The notes below the pieces were generated by a model, which saw nothing but the letters and a program-made list of their open reading frames with translations, did not search any database and was not told the origin of the DNA. Positions 11,987 through 23,817 of a stretch of 64,000 nucleotides of DNA are shown piece after piece. The number at the start of each line of letters is the position of its first letter. The stretch's first letter is position 1. The position numbers and the translations under genes were made by a program. Where the stretch lies: assembly GCA_023101725.1 (NCBI GenBank), contig JALJCO010000017.1, positions 1-64,000 of the forward strand, read 5' to 3'. The stretch is from Atherinomorus stipes. Taxonomy: Eukaryota > Chordata > Actinopteri > Atheriniformes > Atherinidae.

Positions 11987-12418
11987 TAGGGATGGGCACA
12001 ATCAATCGGTGATCGATAATTGATTGTTAAGAACTTTTTCGATCACGTCATTTTTTTCCGATCATCCGACGGTTTTATAAAACAGAGTTCATTCATGTAG
12101 TGTATATCTTGGAGTTTTGTCATAAAAGTCACTATGTGGCGGTAGTAAAACATCCTACCTGCGGGGGCGATGTAGCCTAAAGGCAGCAGAGAAAGCCGCC
12201 TGCAAGCTGCCGTCTTCTCTGTCACAGCAGCTGAAAGAAGACTCATCTAAACCTTGGAAACCTTTTTTTTTTACACTGTATTGAGAACACTACCTTATAT
12301 GCAGTTAAAACCGGTTTTTCATAGGTATCATCATTTTTCAAGAGAACAAAATTGAAACTGTCAGTTATGAGAATAATCTAAAAAATCAGAATCGAATCAG
12401 AAAACTGGTGCATCCCTA
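11987..12418. mobile_element. MITE family E (TAGGGATGGGCAC / GTGCATCCCTA)
   Basis: Inverted-type ends TAGGGATGGGCACAAT at the left and TGGTGCATCCCTA at the right, with ATCGATAATTGAT-like words inside. The flanking DNA (TACAGC left, CTAGCTA right) suggests a damaged duplication, but no clean 8-mer is present. No coding capacity. Confidence 0.65.
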
Positions 12419-13561
12419 CTAGCTATCTTTTTAGGAATTAAGACAATTCAATTAAAAAAAAAAAAAAAAAAAGAAACTTGTCTGTTTTTGGTGGACAGAA
12501 GGAGAGTTGCTGTTCTGTCAAACCTCCACCAGAGGTTGAGCTGCAGCTTGTAGAAATTGCTGATACACGACACCCCAGCATAAATAACACGAGCACTTTT
12601 GACCTGTTCAACTGTGAAATTTAGACACCCTCCACATGATGATGGCTTGTTACCATGGAAACCAGGGGGTCACTGTGAAACACTAAATCCATGAATAAAA
12701 CAGAAGTGAAAAAGTAACTGTTCACGGCGTAAACTTGAATCAATCCGACCCCCGGCTGATCAGATGTTTGTGTGTTTGTTTTCCTTCCACGGCCTGTAAA
12801 CACTGAACACACCACAGCGACCACACACTGATGCTGTGTGTTATTTATGGACAATGTTTACAGCTGAAGGTTTAATGTAAGCTACATTACTTACTATTTA
12901 ATGAATGTTAAATACAGTTATAAAAGAAAAAAAGATTTGACAAAACCCGGCCTCAGAAACTGAACTGGTTTATCTTTAGTTGTTAGAATTTCCTATTAGT
13001 AAAAACCACCACAAACACTCTCCTCAAACAAATCCTCCTCCAGATAACCTCCCAGGGACATTTTATTCCTCTAATTACTGAAACTGAGGCTGCATTCACA
13101 CGCATCTTCTGGTTCCAGTCCTGTGGTTATCCTAGCTGGATAGCGAACGATGCTTCAGCTACATAAAGCCTGTCATAGCGGTGTGATGCCGACCGTATTG
13201 TATAAGAACATGACCCAGAACCAAAGGACAACGGCAGATACCCGGCAGGTTCTGCTCTTTCTTCCTGAAATATAGCTTTAAAGATCCACTGCACAGTTAA
13301 ACATGGAGCTGTTCATGCTTTGTTCTTATTGCTGAGTGATGCAGGAAGTGATGATTCTTTCAACCAATCAATGGATTGCAGCATGTCAACCCCCACCCTT
13401 TAGAGTCGGATCGGTAAGACTGGGTCCTCAGTGCTTTCCCACATTAATCACCTCCACCTCAAATGTGAAACTAATCACACAAAGCTGCTCAGAGCTCCAC
13501 CAAAAGACGGTTTAACTCGGCTGATGTGTCGAGAACAAGCAAGAACTCCCAAACCGGGGTT
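12419..13561. other. Unassigned sequence
   Basis: Contains an A run at 12453-12471. No supportable gene or element boundary was found. Confidence 0.4.
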
Positions 13562-13569
13562 GTAAGAAC

Positions 13570-14311
13570 TAGGGTTGTCACGATACTAGGATTTCATTCT
13601 CCATACCGATACTAAGGATTGTGGCTGATACTCTATACTATTGAGGGGACAAAAAAAGAAAAAAAATCACCCCCACAACAAAAAGTAAATAAATAAATAA
13701 ATATACAAATAAATAAATAAAATATTCTAAACTACACAATAAAAATATATGAATATATATGAAAACAGACTGTAAAAATTATTTAGAAGAGACGAATTAA
13801 AACCTTCAGCCACCAGTTAGTCGCCTTATTTACACGTCCTTTTCTTCACAATACTGAGACCAAATCAAGTAAACAATAGCACAGACAATCTAGTTAGTGT
13901 GAAGCTGAGATGCTGCTTCGCCAGCACGAGGCTTGCACTTCTACGCGAGGGGGCGGGGGCCTGCAATAGGCCGCGACTCACTGAGAAAAGTAAACGATAT
14001 GCGCTTTCACGTCAGTCTGCATAAGTCTTCAGATTTATTGCTGGTCACTTGTTGAAACAAAAAAGTTAACACAGAGGTCTAAAATCGCTAAGATAACCAC
14101 ACTGTAAACAATGGGTCCTCCAGGGAGATGCTGTAGGGGAGAGGCTGCCCGCAGCAGTGCCTGTTTAAAAGGGCAGAAGCGGCTGATGCTTTCCCAGACT
14201 TGGCAGACGCCGAAGTGGCATTTACATATCGATACCCGAGCTAATTAATATCAGATACTAATTTTCAGAATTGATTAGTATCTAAGAATCGATTTTTTTT
14301 TTACAACACTA
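13570..14311. mobile_element. hAT-like element family F copy 1 (TAGGGTTGTCACGATAC)
   Basis: 742 bp between perfect 8-bp duplications GTAAGAAC at 13562-13569 and 14312-14319. The left end TAGGGTTGTCACGATAC and right end TTTACAACACTA are inverted over the outer ~9 bp. There is a TAAA repeat near 13687-13725 and no transposase ORF. A second, left-end copy starts at 40378. Confidence 0.85.
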
Positions 14312-14489
14312 GTAAGAACCAAATAACGTTCTTGCAGCCCTGAGAACAAGAACAAAGGTCTCACTGCTAACAAAGTACTAGAGATGTTCTGATACGATTT
14401 TTTCTCCTGATACTGATTCTGATGCTTGTGCTGTGGGTGTTGGCCGATACGGAGTACCAATGCCACTGATATAAAAAAATGATCATATT

Positions 14490-15239
14490 TAGGGATGCAC
14501 GATATTGGAATTTTGGCCGATATCCGATATGCCTATATTTTAAAACTCATGTGGCCGATAACTGATATCGATATCGATATCAAAGCTGAAAAAAATAAGC
14601 AGTCATTGCAAAAAGCAGTTATGTTATCCATTTCCGACGCTCTGAGAAATAAGTGTGCGAAAAATTTCAATACACTGAAATATGATATTTTTATATGTCA
14701 ATTTTAAATCAGTATTTAAAAACGTGGTATTGATCTATTTTACTTACAAAGTAAGTAAAACCTCTTGCTAGGTTTCGTTCTGATACAAAATCTCACGACA
14801 TTTTGTGAATGCTCGTGAGATTTCGTGACAGAGCGATGAAATATCGCGAGATTTCGTAGATAAAATAGATCGATACCATGTTTTTAAATGTCAATATGAT
14901 GTCAGCATGTGAAAATATTGCTAAATTTTTGTGAATTTTCCTGAGATTTTGTAACAGAACAATGAAATACTGCAACATTTCGTTAGTAAAATAGGCCGAT
15001 ACCGCATTTTTAAATGTCAATATATCAGCTATGAAAACATTGTGATATTTCAGGGTATCGATATTTTTTCCCACCCCTAGTGTTTAGAAGTTTTAAAGTC
15101 TGTAAAAAAGAAATTTTTGAAGAAAAAAAAGTTTGGGGTTTTTTTTAGACATTAGAAACTGCGGGCTGATGTCCGATACTCAGTTTAAAGCCAATATAGG
15201 CCGATACCGGTAGGGGGCCGATTATATCGTGTATCCCTC
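14490..15239 (+). mobile_element. Family A copy 1 (GGGATGCACGATATTGG) with internal palindrome C
   Basis: 750 bp with perfect 8-bp duplication ATCATATT at 14482-14489 and 15240-15247. Left end TAGGGATGCACGATATTGG; right end GATTATATCGTGTATCCCT. The interior to about 14649 (GAAAAAAATAAGCAGTCATT and so on) is shared with copies 2-4. Family C occupies 14650-15079 at the same internal site as in the other copies. No coding capacity. Confidence 0.88.
14650..15079. mobile_element. Palindromic MITE C inside family A copy 1, duplicated-arm form
   Basis: 430 bp ending TTTTTTCCCACCCCTA; the left terminus is decayed (TAAGTGTGCGAAAAA). The right arm is tandemly duplicated with a period of about 126 bp (compare the GTGAAT words at 14805 and 14931), a form shared with copy 4 but not with copy 2. 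Confidence 0.8.
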
Positions 15240-15636
15240 ATCATATTACGCCTTTATGCCTGGGATATAATCATGAGCCAGGTGGTAAGGCCTGGCTCAG
15301 GTTTAACGCTTTGTAAAACATGAATGAATACAGCAAATTGAAGCCATTTGTTTTTAAATGCAGCTGCTGGTGGGAGAATCTAGTGTGAAATACTGATACA
15401 CCACCAACATGATCACGATTAGCTCCATGTCTAACAGATATCAGCTGATCAGTTCACAGCACGAAGTTAAGAGCAGCGAAGAACAACTGTGTCAGAGCTG
15501 ATCAGTAAATACACTCCTGTTTAATAAATTACGAGGTATCAGACTCCTGAATACCAGTACTCATGAATACCGATACCAGAATTTTGGCAGTATCAGAGGC
15601 ATTGCCAATACTGGTATCAGTACTAGAACAACTCTA

Positions 15637-16745
15637 TATATAATAGGATTGAGGGGATTTGAGTATCAATACTCCAGAACTGATACTTTGATGCCAGCCA
15701 GTCAACATATCGGATTTACTTTCCTAAATACTCTGATCAGGGCTGCACACCTTTTAAGCATCGTCATCACAATGTAAATGTGTGCAATAGCCACGGGTCC
15801 TGAAGTGAACTCCATGTGTTCTCATCTAATTTCAAGGATACCTGACACACACTGCACGCAGTGACCCACCAATCACCTTTGTTTTTAATCAGTTTGCCAA
15901 AGAACACAGTAGTAAAACACAACAGTTAGTGAAATTAAACACGTACTCTGATCCTTGCACACTAGAAGCAAGCATTAACAGATGATAATAAGAATAACTC
16001 TCAAATACAGACAAAAACCAGACTTTCTACATTCATAAAGCAGTAAGATCAGCGCAGCAGAACTAGACGTGCTACTCTGGTCATCTGCTGAAATTCCTCT
16101 GTTTTTTCATATCCCAATATTAATCACAGGGTTAGAAAACAATGCAATGTCAGTTTTTCTAACATTGTGTGGCTTTAATTGTGATACCACTAAGCTGATG
16201 CAAAACCCCAATTTGATTTTACTTTCCAAAGTTTTACACAATAAAATTACGCGTTATCCGACAGCCATCCATCTGCTGACACACTACCACAGACTTTCAC
16301 AGCTCATGCCTTCATTTCCTGTTGTCCATTTTCTTTAGTCAGTAATAAATTATATTAGCCCTTCTTTTCAGCATGTTGAAAGGGCCTCCAGACAAACTTT
16401 CAGCACTGGCTGCACTGGTGCGCCTCCCTGTTTTAATTTGGGTGCACCAGCATGCTTCCAGCATGGCTGTCAGCAGCTCATTTTCAGTTTCAGGATTTCC
16501 TTTTGATCATTTTACAGACACTGATGATTATTGAAGTTGTTGTGAACAATAAGGAGGTTTAGGAAAATGTTTGTCTTTAATGTTGTCAGTGGAAAACAAA
16601 ACATTGGGGGGGGGGGGGGGGGACCTGAAAGATCTTCATGAAACTAAGCATTTCAAACTCTGAATTGTCTCGAGTCTGTGATGCTTCTGGCAAATTGTTT
16701 ATTCTAAATAAACAGCAGCCTCGAATATTACTTTAGTCAAACACA
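15637..16745. other. Unassigned sequence
   Basis: No supportable gene. Contains a long G run at 16604-16621. The ORF at 16069-16338 has no recognisable domain or splice context. Confidence 0.4.
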
Positions 16746-16753
16746 ATGTTTAT

Positions 16754-17479
16754 TAGGGATGCACAATATTGGAATTTTGGCTGATAACCGATATGCCTAT
16801 ATTTTAAAACTCATGTGGCTGACAACCGATATCAAATACCGATGTCAAAGCTTAAAAAATAAGCAGTCATTGCAAATAGCAGTTTTGTTATCCATTTCCG
16901 ATACTTTGAAAAATAGGGGTGGAAAAAAATATCCATACACTGAATTATCGCAATATTTTCATATGCAAATATCAAATCAATATTTAAAAACACTATCTAT
17001 TTTACTTACAAAATCTCGCAAGATTTCATCGTTCTGTTACAAAATCTCACGATATTTTGTGAAGTCTCACAAGATTTTATAACAGAACGATGAAATATTG
17101 CAAGATTTCGTTAGTAAAATAGTTGATACTGCGTTTTAAAATGTCAATATGATATCAGCGAATGAAAATGTTGTGATTTTTCGATATATCAGTATTTTTT
17201 CCCACCCCTAGTAGGAGAGAACGAGACCCCCCCCCCCCCCCGGAGAAAAAACGGCCAAATGACCCCAAAAAACGAACAGGGGGAAAAATGATGACATCCC
17301 TTTAAGTTCTAAAGTCTGTAAAAAAGACAATTTTGAAGATTTTTTTTTTTTTTTTTTAGACCTAAGAAACAGCGGGCTAATCAATTAAATATCGGTTAAA
17401 TATCGGTCGGGTGGCCGATGTCCAATACTCAGTTTTAAGGCCAATACCGGTAGGGGGCCGATTAAATTGTGCATCCCTA
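16754..17479 (+). mobile_element. Family A copy 2 with internal palindrome C
   Basis: Left end TAGGGATGCACAATATTGG, right end AAATTGTGCATCCCTA. Flanking 8-mers ATGTTTAT and ATATTTGT agree at 6 of 8, consistent with an older duplication. C lies at 16914-17210. About 90 bp of unrelated sequence with a C run (17227-17240) follows C at 17211-17301 before family A resumes, marking an extra insertion unique to this copy. Confidence 0.82.
16914..17210. mobile_element. Palindromic MITE C inside family A copy 2, simple form
   Basis: 297 bp, TAGGGGTGG at the left to TTTTTTCCCACCCCTA at the right. The two halves are imperfect reverse complements around a centre with GCAAGATTTCAT and ATGAAATATTGCAAGAT words. 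It lacks the duplicated arm present in copies 1 and 4. Confidence 0.82.
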
Positions 17480-18050
17480 ATATTTGTTCTCTATGTCTTC
17501 TCCAGGAGCCTCCTGGTGCAGCTCAGGTGTCTGACGGAGGCTGCTCTGTTTTTTTCTGGTCTATAATTCTCACTCTGATGCTTCAACAAGAATTTATGAA
17601 GCTCTTTCAGATCTTAGAGCTACGTAGTGTTGGATTCTTTTTTATCATAATTATTAAATAACCTCTGACACATATTAGATATTAGAGCAAATAAAGAAAG
17701 TAACTGACTCAATGAAGGAAGAGAAGGGGAGTATTTACAGTTTATGTTTAAACCTGCAGGTCGGGTCGCGTTTTTTAGTCTACATCATGTGACGGGTCCA
17801 GCTTTTTGTGGGAAAGGGGTCGGGTTTGGTAATCATAAAAACAGATCTGGATGATTACGGGTTGGTAGCCTAAAACTGGACCCGCAGCAGGACTCCGCTG
17901 GATCTCTGTCAGATCAGGTGATGTCACACAGACGGAGGCTGCAGTGTCACAACGCATCAACTGTCATCAGGCTTTTTGCTCCATGTTGCTCAGACAAAAA
18001 AACTCTTAAATTCATGAAGATAGTAGACGACAACCACATACGAGCACATT
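17480..18050. other. Unassigned sequence
   Basis: No supportable feature. The segment 17757-17890 has GGGTCGGGT-like words on one side and GGACCCGCAGC on the other and might be a decayed inverted-repeat element, but the boundaries cannot be set. Confidence 0.35.
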
Positions 18051-18630
18051 CAGGGTTCTGCAAGTTAAATTTAAGACCTTTATTTATTAAATTTAAGACC
18101 AACATGATGAATTACCTGAAACATTCAAATGATCAAATTAATAATTAAACAGGAAAAAAAATTCCTTGCATTAAAAACAGATTCTGAATCATTTTAGTAC
18201 TAAAACTGATATCAAATCAGTTACCTTCTTATCCGGAGTAAACTGCCTGACATAACACTAACATCTGTCTATATCCAGCCATGACACTGAGGCTGTCGAT
18301 ACAACTGTAGGAAATGACGATATCTAAGAAAAACTGAGGGAGAAAACCGTAAAAATGGCAGTTGACATTTTACCACAGACATGTATGATTGTCACATAGT
18401 TTTATGCCCGTTCATAGCCACAATCTGGGCCACTTCTTGCTTGTAGTTATCACAGGATTTGTAGTTTAATCATCACGTAACACTCGTAGATAAACGGACA
18501 GTGTCAATTTCTGATTGTGGTGTTCTAAGTGGCCAACTCTTCTCTGGAACCAGTACAAAAAAATATTAAGACTTGTTGAAATCAATTTAAGACCTTGGAT
18601 GTAAAGCTGGCTGAAATTTAGAGTTAAGAA
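18051..18630. mobile_element. Family Z copy 2 (CAGGGTTCTGCAAG; AAGACC-rich)
   Basis: Starts CAGGGTTCTGCAAGTTAAAT, followed by two TTTAAGACC words; AATTTAAGACCTTGGATGT appears near 18582 on the right side. It matches the family at 11086. No clear right terminus or 8-bp duplication was identified, so the right limit is approximate. Confidence 0.5.
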
Positions 18631-18870
18631 TTTTAGACATTTTTAGATTGATAATTGATTCTAGTTTCTGGAGGTCTCGTCGATGTCGGTCTTCACCGCA
18701 CCGCAGTCTAACGTGCACCTGCTGGTCTTTATTTCAAACTAAAACGTAACACGGCGTTCTCCGTGTTCAGGGTGGATCAGAGCCAATCAGAGATGAAGAT
18801 CTGCCCTTTCTGTGGGCTTTTATCACAGTGTTATACTCTGAACTCCCGTTAGGAGGAAAATAAACAGAAC

Positions 18871-19663
18871 TAGGTATGTAACGATTACCGATAAAATGAT
18901 AAACCGTGATAAAATTTCCAACTATGAGTAATATTGTTTCAAATTTTAATAATCATCAAAACCGTGATTGATCACTGTTTTATTTACTGTTATTGATGCT
19001 GCTTATTGGCTGGAAAAGCAGCAGCAGTCCCAGTTTGCAATGTTTAATTTATGAAAACATGGTGGAAAGCAACAAAGGCACCCACGTGGACAATTCTGGA
19101 GATATTTTCCCACTTTCAAAAAGACAAAGTTGACATCTAGAACCATTTTTTATATTTTTAAAAATGTTGGTAGGGGATTTCAATAATGCCGCGATTATAA
19201 TGATAACCGTGATTATTTTGGTCTAGGGATGTAACGATATAAAAATTTAATATCACGGTTATTGAGATCATAATGATCACGGTTATCATTTTTATTGCGG
19301 TTTTATAGAAATATCCCCCAGCATCTTTAGAAATATCCAAAATGAGTGTAAATGTCTACTTTTAAAGGGGGAAAAATCTCAAGAGAGCTGTCTATGTGGG
19401 TGCCTTTGTTGCCTTCTTACATGTTGTCATAAATTAAACATTGCAAACTGGGACTGTTGCTGCTTTTCCAGCCAATGAGCAGCATCACTGGGAGTTTTTT
19501 AAAGTGCAGTGATCAATCACCGTTTTAACAATAATGAAAATTTGAAACGGTATTACTAATCGTTGGGAATTTTATCACGGTTAACCATTTTACCGGTAAT
19601 TGTTACATTCCTATTTTGGTCACAATAACCGTGATGTGAAACTTTCATATCGTTAAATTCCTA
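18871..19663 (-). mobile_element. hAT-like MITE family I copy 1, interrupted by a sister copy
   Basis: Left end TAGGTATGTAACGATTACC, right end ATATCGTTAAATTCCTA. Flanks AACAGAAC (18863-18870) and CACAGAAC (19664-19671) match at 7 of 8. It runs opposite to copy 2, which is inserted at 19224-19613. Shared interior words include CTGGAAAAGCAGCAGCAG and its complement. Without the insertion the element is about 395 bp. Confidence 0.85.
19224..19613 (+). mobile_element. hAT-like MITE family I copy 2, nested in copy 1
   Basis: 390 bp, TAGGGATGTAACGATAT to GGTAATTGTTACATTCCTA, with a perfect 8-bp duplication TTTTGGTC at 19216-19223 and 19614-19621 made from copy 1 sequence. Orientation is opposite to the host copy, so the pair can fold into a long hairpin. 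No ORF of its own. Confidence 0.88.
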
Positions 19664-19879
19664 CACAGAACACACAAACACGTGGGGAAATTCTTTCACC
19701 TACACCTGAAAAATATCAGGGACAGAAAAGTTAGGCATACTGAGCAAATTTTTGTCGCAGTCTGGAGCCCTGCTGTACAGATTGTTTTATGTATGTATGT
19801 GTTCCTTGTTTCAGTTTAGGAACATCTCAAAGTTGACTTTTAAACTTTGTTGTATTTGGTTACAATGACAAATGTTTAC

Positions 19880-19916
19880 TCCTACTACTACTACTACTAC
19901 GACTACTACTACTACT
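19880..19916. repeat. CTA trinucleotide microsatellite
   Basis: About 12 units of CTA with one interruption (CGA near 19900). Confidence 0.9.
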
Positions 19917-20174
19917 TTGGTTGAAACCCTGCCTTGTTTCCATCTTTATTACAGCTTCTAAGCTGGTTTATGACATAATTCCCAAAGAAAAGTTGGTGTT
20001 TCAGCTTCAGCAGTGGTTGTTTGGCAGCAGCAGTGACCGTCGGTTCAGCAGAGGGAAGTTCATGAAACATAACGCTGCTCATTCTTTCACCAAACCAGGT
20101 TTTTATGATACAACATGCCCTGAGTCTTGGGGGGCCTGTGCCCCAGTAGAGTCCCACATCTAGCAACACCCCTG
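19917..20174 (-). mobile_element. Probable hAT-like element end on the minus strand
   Basis: On the minus strand the segment begins CAGGGGTGTTGCTAGATG and continues with a block reading CTACTGGGGCACAGG, a kind of terminus seen in fish hAT-like elements. The opposite terminus is not seen; the left limit is placed at the microsatellite. A 139-codon minus-strand ORF crosses it but shows no known domain. Confidence 0.4.
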
Positions 20175-20939
20175 CACAGACCCACAACGTTCCAGACAAA
20201 CACATCATCCTCTGAGGCGGCGCTGGGTCCCCGTCGTCCCAGATGACGATGTCAGACAGTATATCAGAGAAAAATGTGAGAATCCCACGGTACTTAAACA
20301 CACCACAGCGACCCGTCTCACAGGAGCACATGACAAATCACCGGAGCAGCAACACCTGGTTAGTCATGATAAATCAGGCTGAGGAGGACGGAGACGTTTA
20401 CAGGACAACCTCCCACATGACTGACAGTGTTTGTTGGGAAGGTATCTTTAAATTATAAATTAAATAAATTATAAAAGTTTTCCATGTTTAGAGTAATTAT
20501 CTACAATAAATGAAAAAAGTTAGTTTTTTTCTTTTTAAGCAGCAAGTAAATGATTCCCAGATTTATTCAAACAATTCATGCTGTAATTCATCTGAACTAA
20601 CATGACTTATTATGTTTGGTTCTCATTATTTTTTGTGTACTTTTTTTAAAGCTAGAAGAAAATGTCACAAGTTCTGATTCAATCAACCGCAGTAAACCGT
20701 GTTAATCCTGCTACCAACAGAAAACAGCTGCTTGTTCAGCAGTGTAGAAAAAGCCTGAAGCTTCATGGAGGAATATTAAACCACATCTAACGAAGGAGGT
20801 TTGGCTTTCTGCTCTAATGGCCGAGTTATCGTAAAGGCCAGGAACTCCAGATAAGCACCAGATTATTCAGAAAAACAAAGATTTGCAGCTCACTCTTCCA
20901 AGGCAGGGGAAAAAAATCACTGCTTTGGGTTGAAGCTGG
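20175..20939. other. Unassigned sequence
   Basis: No supportable gene or element boundary was found. Confidence 0.4.
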
Positions 20940-21140
20940 GTGAATTTTAGGGATGCACGATATAATCGACCCCGTATCAGTACCGGCCTATATCAGCCTT
21001 AAAACTGAGTATCAGACATCAGCCACCTTACCAATATTTGACCGATATTTAACTGATCACCCCTGTTTCTAAAGTCCAAAGGAAAAAAAAAAAATTCATC
21101 AAAAACTTTTTTTTTCACAGACTTTAAAACTTCTAAACTC

Positions 21141-21827
21141 TAGGGGAAGGAAAAAATATTGATACGCTGATATATCACAATATTTTCTTATATTGAATAT
21201 GCTATTTTTCATATGTTATTTATTATTATTTATTATTATCAATTTACTTTTATGGGGAGTGGATAGCCCAGTGGTAGCGTCGTGGGCTTGGGCGGAGTTC
21301 GATTCCCCGACACAACCCCTGTGTGTACCACTGTGGACCCCTGAGCAAGGTCCTTAACCCCCCACCAACTGCTCCCCGGGCGCTTTAATTAGCAGCCCAC
21401 TGCTCTCTGATACTCACAGTACAGAGATGGGTGAAATGCAGAGCCCTAATTTCCCCTCGGGGATCATACAAGTATAACAAAAAATAAATAAATAAATAAT
21501 GAAATCTTGCTATTTTTCATCGTTCCTTTATGAAATCTTGCAAGAATTCAAGAAAATGTCATGATATTTTCATATACTGATATCATATTGACATTTAAAA
21601 ATGCGGTATCGATCTATTTTACTAACAAAATCTTTCAATATTTCATTGTTCTGTTACAAAATCTCGTGCGAATTCACAAAATATTGTGAGATTTTGTAAC
21701 GGAACGATGAACTCTCGCGAGATTTTGTAAGCAAAATAGATCAGTACACCGTTTTTAAATATTGATTTGATATTTGCATATAAAAATATTGTGATATTTC
21801 AGTGTATTGATATTTTTCCCACCCCTA
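21141..21827. mobile_element. Palindromic MITE C inside family A copy 3 (split by SINE)
   Basis: TAGGGGAAGGAAAAAATAT at the left, TTTTTCCCACCCCTA at the right. It retains an exact TCTCGCGAGA at 21713-21722, the best preserved copy of the CpG-rich palindrome core in the window. Confidence 0.82.
21254..21499 (+). mobile_element. tRNA-derived SINE, copy 1
   Basis: Head GGGGAGTGG, A-box TAGCCCAGTGG at 21264-21274 and B-box AGTTCGATTCC at 21296-21306, spaced as in a tRNA promoter for RNA polymerase III. The body has CCTGAGCAAGGTCCTTAACC and a conserved CTGCTCCCCGGGCGC block, then a tail CCCCTCGGGGATCATACAAG and a TAAA repeat. A second copy of the family lies on the minus strand at 60569-60801. 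It is not a functional tRNA gene: there is no acceptor-stem pairing. Confidence 0.88.
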
Positions 21828-21974
21828 TTTTTTAAAGTATCAGAAATGGATAACAAAACTGCGATTTGAAATTACTGTTTATCGCGTCGATGTCGGTTGT
21901 CGGCCACGAGTTTTAAAATATCAGTATATCGGCTATCAGCCAAAATTACAATATTGTGCATCCCTAGTGAATTT

Positions 21975-22839
21975 GTTGGTTTAAAGAGTCTAAACAACTG
22001 GGAACATGGCAGATCAGCAAGCTGTTTGAGGAGGAACTGTTTTCATTGCTACACCACTAAAGCTGCAGCAGACCAGTTGTGTGACTGGAGACGTTGAGCA
22101 GTGAAAACGGACAGAGACAGTTCAGAAAGGGAATCAGCAGCGGACGGTGAACATGAAGACATATTGTCTGGAGATACTTTACTTTTAAAAAGGTCTGAAC
22201 AGGACAAAACTACTAGTTCCTGAAATCTGCTGCATCACTGTAGCTGCTAACATATTCTGGTGAACCAAGAATGTCTGGCAATAGAAAAATGGAAGAAAAT
22301 AAAGAGTATGTGCGATATATTGTCAGAAATTCCCCACTGTAATAATTTGTCATCTCAGTATAAAAACAAATAATTAAATTTATCAGGTTCTTTTTGCAGT
22401 AATTTATATATATATATATATATAGTTGTTTTTGCTGTTTGCACTCTTTGACTAAATGTCAAATTTGTTCTCATATTTCAGACTTACAGTTTTGTAATAC
22501 AGGTGTACTTCTTGAACTTAATTGATGTAGTTTAATTGCTTCTGGAATTATTTTAGGGCTCAAGCTAATGTAGGTATAGATTTATAATACAAAGGTTAGA
22601 CTGATGTTTTTATTGTCACTTATTGTTATCGTGATACAAAACAGCAATTATCTTGGTACATAATTTAGCCCACATTGCCCATCCCGACTGCCACCGCAAT
22701 TTCCGGTGGTATTGCTCCTTTTCATTCGGAGCACTCTGGATTCGTAAGCAATGGACATACTGACAGACGAAATGACCTCCAGAAATGGATGAAAGTGTCC
22801 GTATCTGTAATTACTGCCAGTTTGAGCTCTCTGATTGGT
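21975..22839. other. Unassigned sequence with a TA microsatellite
   Basis: A short TA repeat lies at 22405-22424. No supportable gene. Confidence 0.4.
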
Positions 22840-23125
22840 GGGAAGTTTGACAGGAAGTGGCTTCATCGTATTTGCCAGGTGAATATGAAGGTTTCCAAGC
22901 AAAATGGTAGTGTCAGTTATGTTTTTATGATGAAAATGTGATAAATAACGGTGTTACCGTGGTTTATCAGTTAGTTTCTGAATAAACACGACATTTTGCG
23001 GCTGAATTGTAAACCTCCTGGGATAGAATAAAAATGCTGGAAAACCTCTGAAGAACTGTCCATCACAATTTACCCCACAGATAACACACTGCTGTTCCTG
23101 AAAAAACTGTTCATGTCATGATATA
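22840..23125 (+). repeat. Interspersed repeat AA, copy 1
   Basis: Shares a collinear series of blocks with 31790-32290: AGTTTGACAG, GGCTTCATC, GATGAAAATG.GATAAATAA, AACCTCCTGG and CATCACAATTTACCCC. Copies are clearly diverged. Class unknown; neither terminus could be fixed, so limits mark the shared blocks only. Confidence 0.6.
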
Positions 23126-23817
23126 AGTGATGGCGCCCAGTGGCACCAGAGATTAAGTGGCTTTTTAAGAGTCCAACTTTTTTTCTTTTCTTAATGCAAA
23201 CACAATAATGCCCAAAACCAAGAACAATAGGAAAACATTTCACTGCGTGCTGAGCTTAGATGCCAACACAGGACAAATAATATCCTGGAAATCATCCACT
23301 TTCACCAAAATATGGGGCCTTTCCACCAGCAGATGATGCACCTTCAGTGCACATTGGGTCAAATGTTAGAGTCCAGAAGAAGAAGCTGGTCTGCCACTGA
23401 TGCACCATGGAGCCTGCTCTCTAGCCGAGTCCGTGTTCACTCAGCTGATTCAGCGATGCTGGTTTAATGAGTGCCAGCTCACACTGATGCATGGCTGAGC
23501 GGCTTTGATCACCATGAGCATCCAGACAGGAACAGCAGCAGGAAAACCACACGGTTTATCCCCATCAGCACTGCTAAAGTTCATCTGTGAACAGAGTTAC
23601 AGCAGGACGATGCCGTCCCATGCTCCTTCCCTCTCCTGTTGTAATGGCGCTTGTTAAAGTGCACGTGAAAAAAGCGCTGGACTCGTGCCAGCTGGAGGAA
23701 ATAAAGAAGTATATTAGTGTCGAGCTGACGCTACAAAACTGCAACCAAAATACAGTGAAAATCTTAGTTATGTGGTTTTCATTTCCTGGTCAAAACGAAA
23801 AGGAGCAGGAACCGGCA
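23126..23817. other. Unassigned sequence
   Basis: No supportable gene. The ORF at 23587-23910 runs into a long inverted-repeat arm and is not coding. Confidence 0.35.

Larger units (their letters stand above)
14379..15636. mobile_element. MITE family N split by a family A insertion
   Basis: Left end TAGAGATGTTCTGATACGAT and right end ATCAGTACTAGAACAACTCTA are imperfect inverted repeats. Family A copy 1 (14490-15239) with a perfect duplication sits inside, showing that N was there first. The flanks of N (CAAAGTAC and TATATAAT) do not match, so its own duplication has decayed or a boundary is off. Confidence 0.65.
20948..21966 (-). mobile_element. Family A copy 3 (reverse) with palindrome C and a SINE
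   Basis: Perfect 8-bp duplication GTGAATTT at 20940-20947 and 21967-21974. On the plus strand the ends are TAGGGATGCACGATATAAT and CAATATTGTGCATCCCTA. Orientation is opposite to copies 1, 2 and 4. C spans 21141-21827 at the conserved internal site and is itself split by the tRNA-derived SINE at 21254-21499. Confidence 0.88.

Noticed and set aside
19912..20331. 139-codon minus-strand ORF, the longest non-LINE ORF on that strand
   Set aside because: No recognisable domain, no splice context, and half of it is made of a hAT-like terminal region (CAGGGGTGTTGC...). Treated as chance.
21254..21320. A functional tRNA gene
   Set aside because: A- and B-boxes are present but the acceptor stem does not pair, and the sequence continues into a SINE body and tail.
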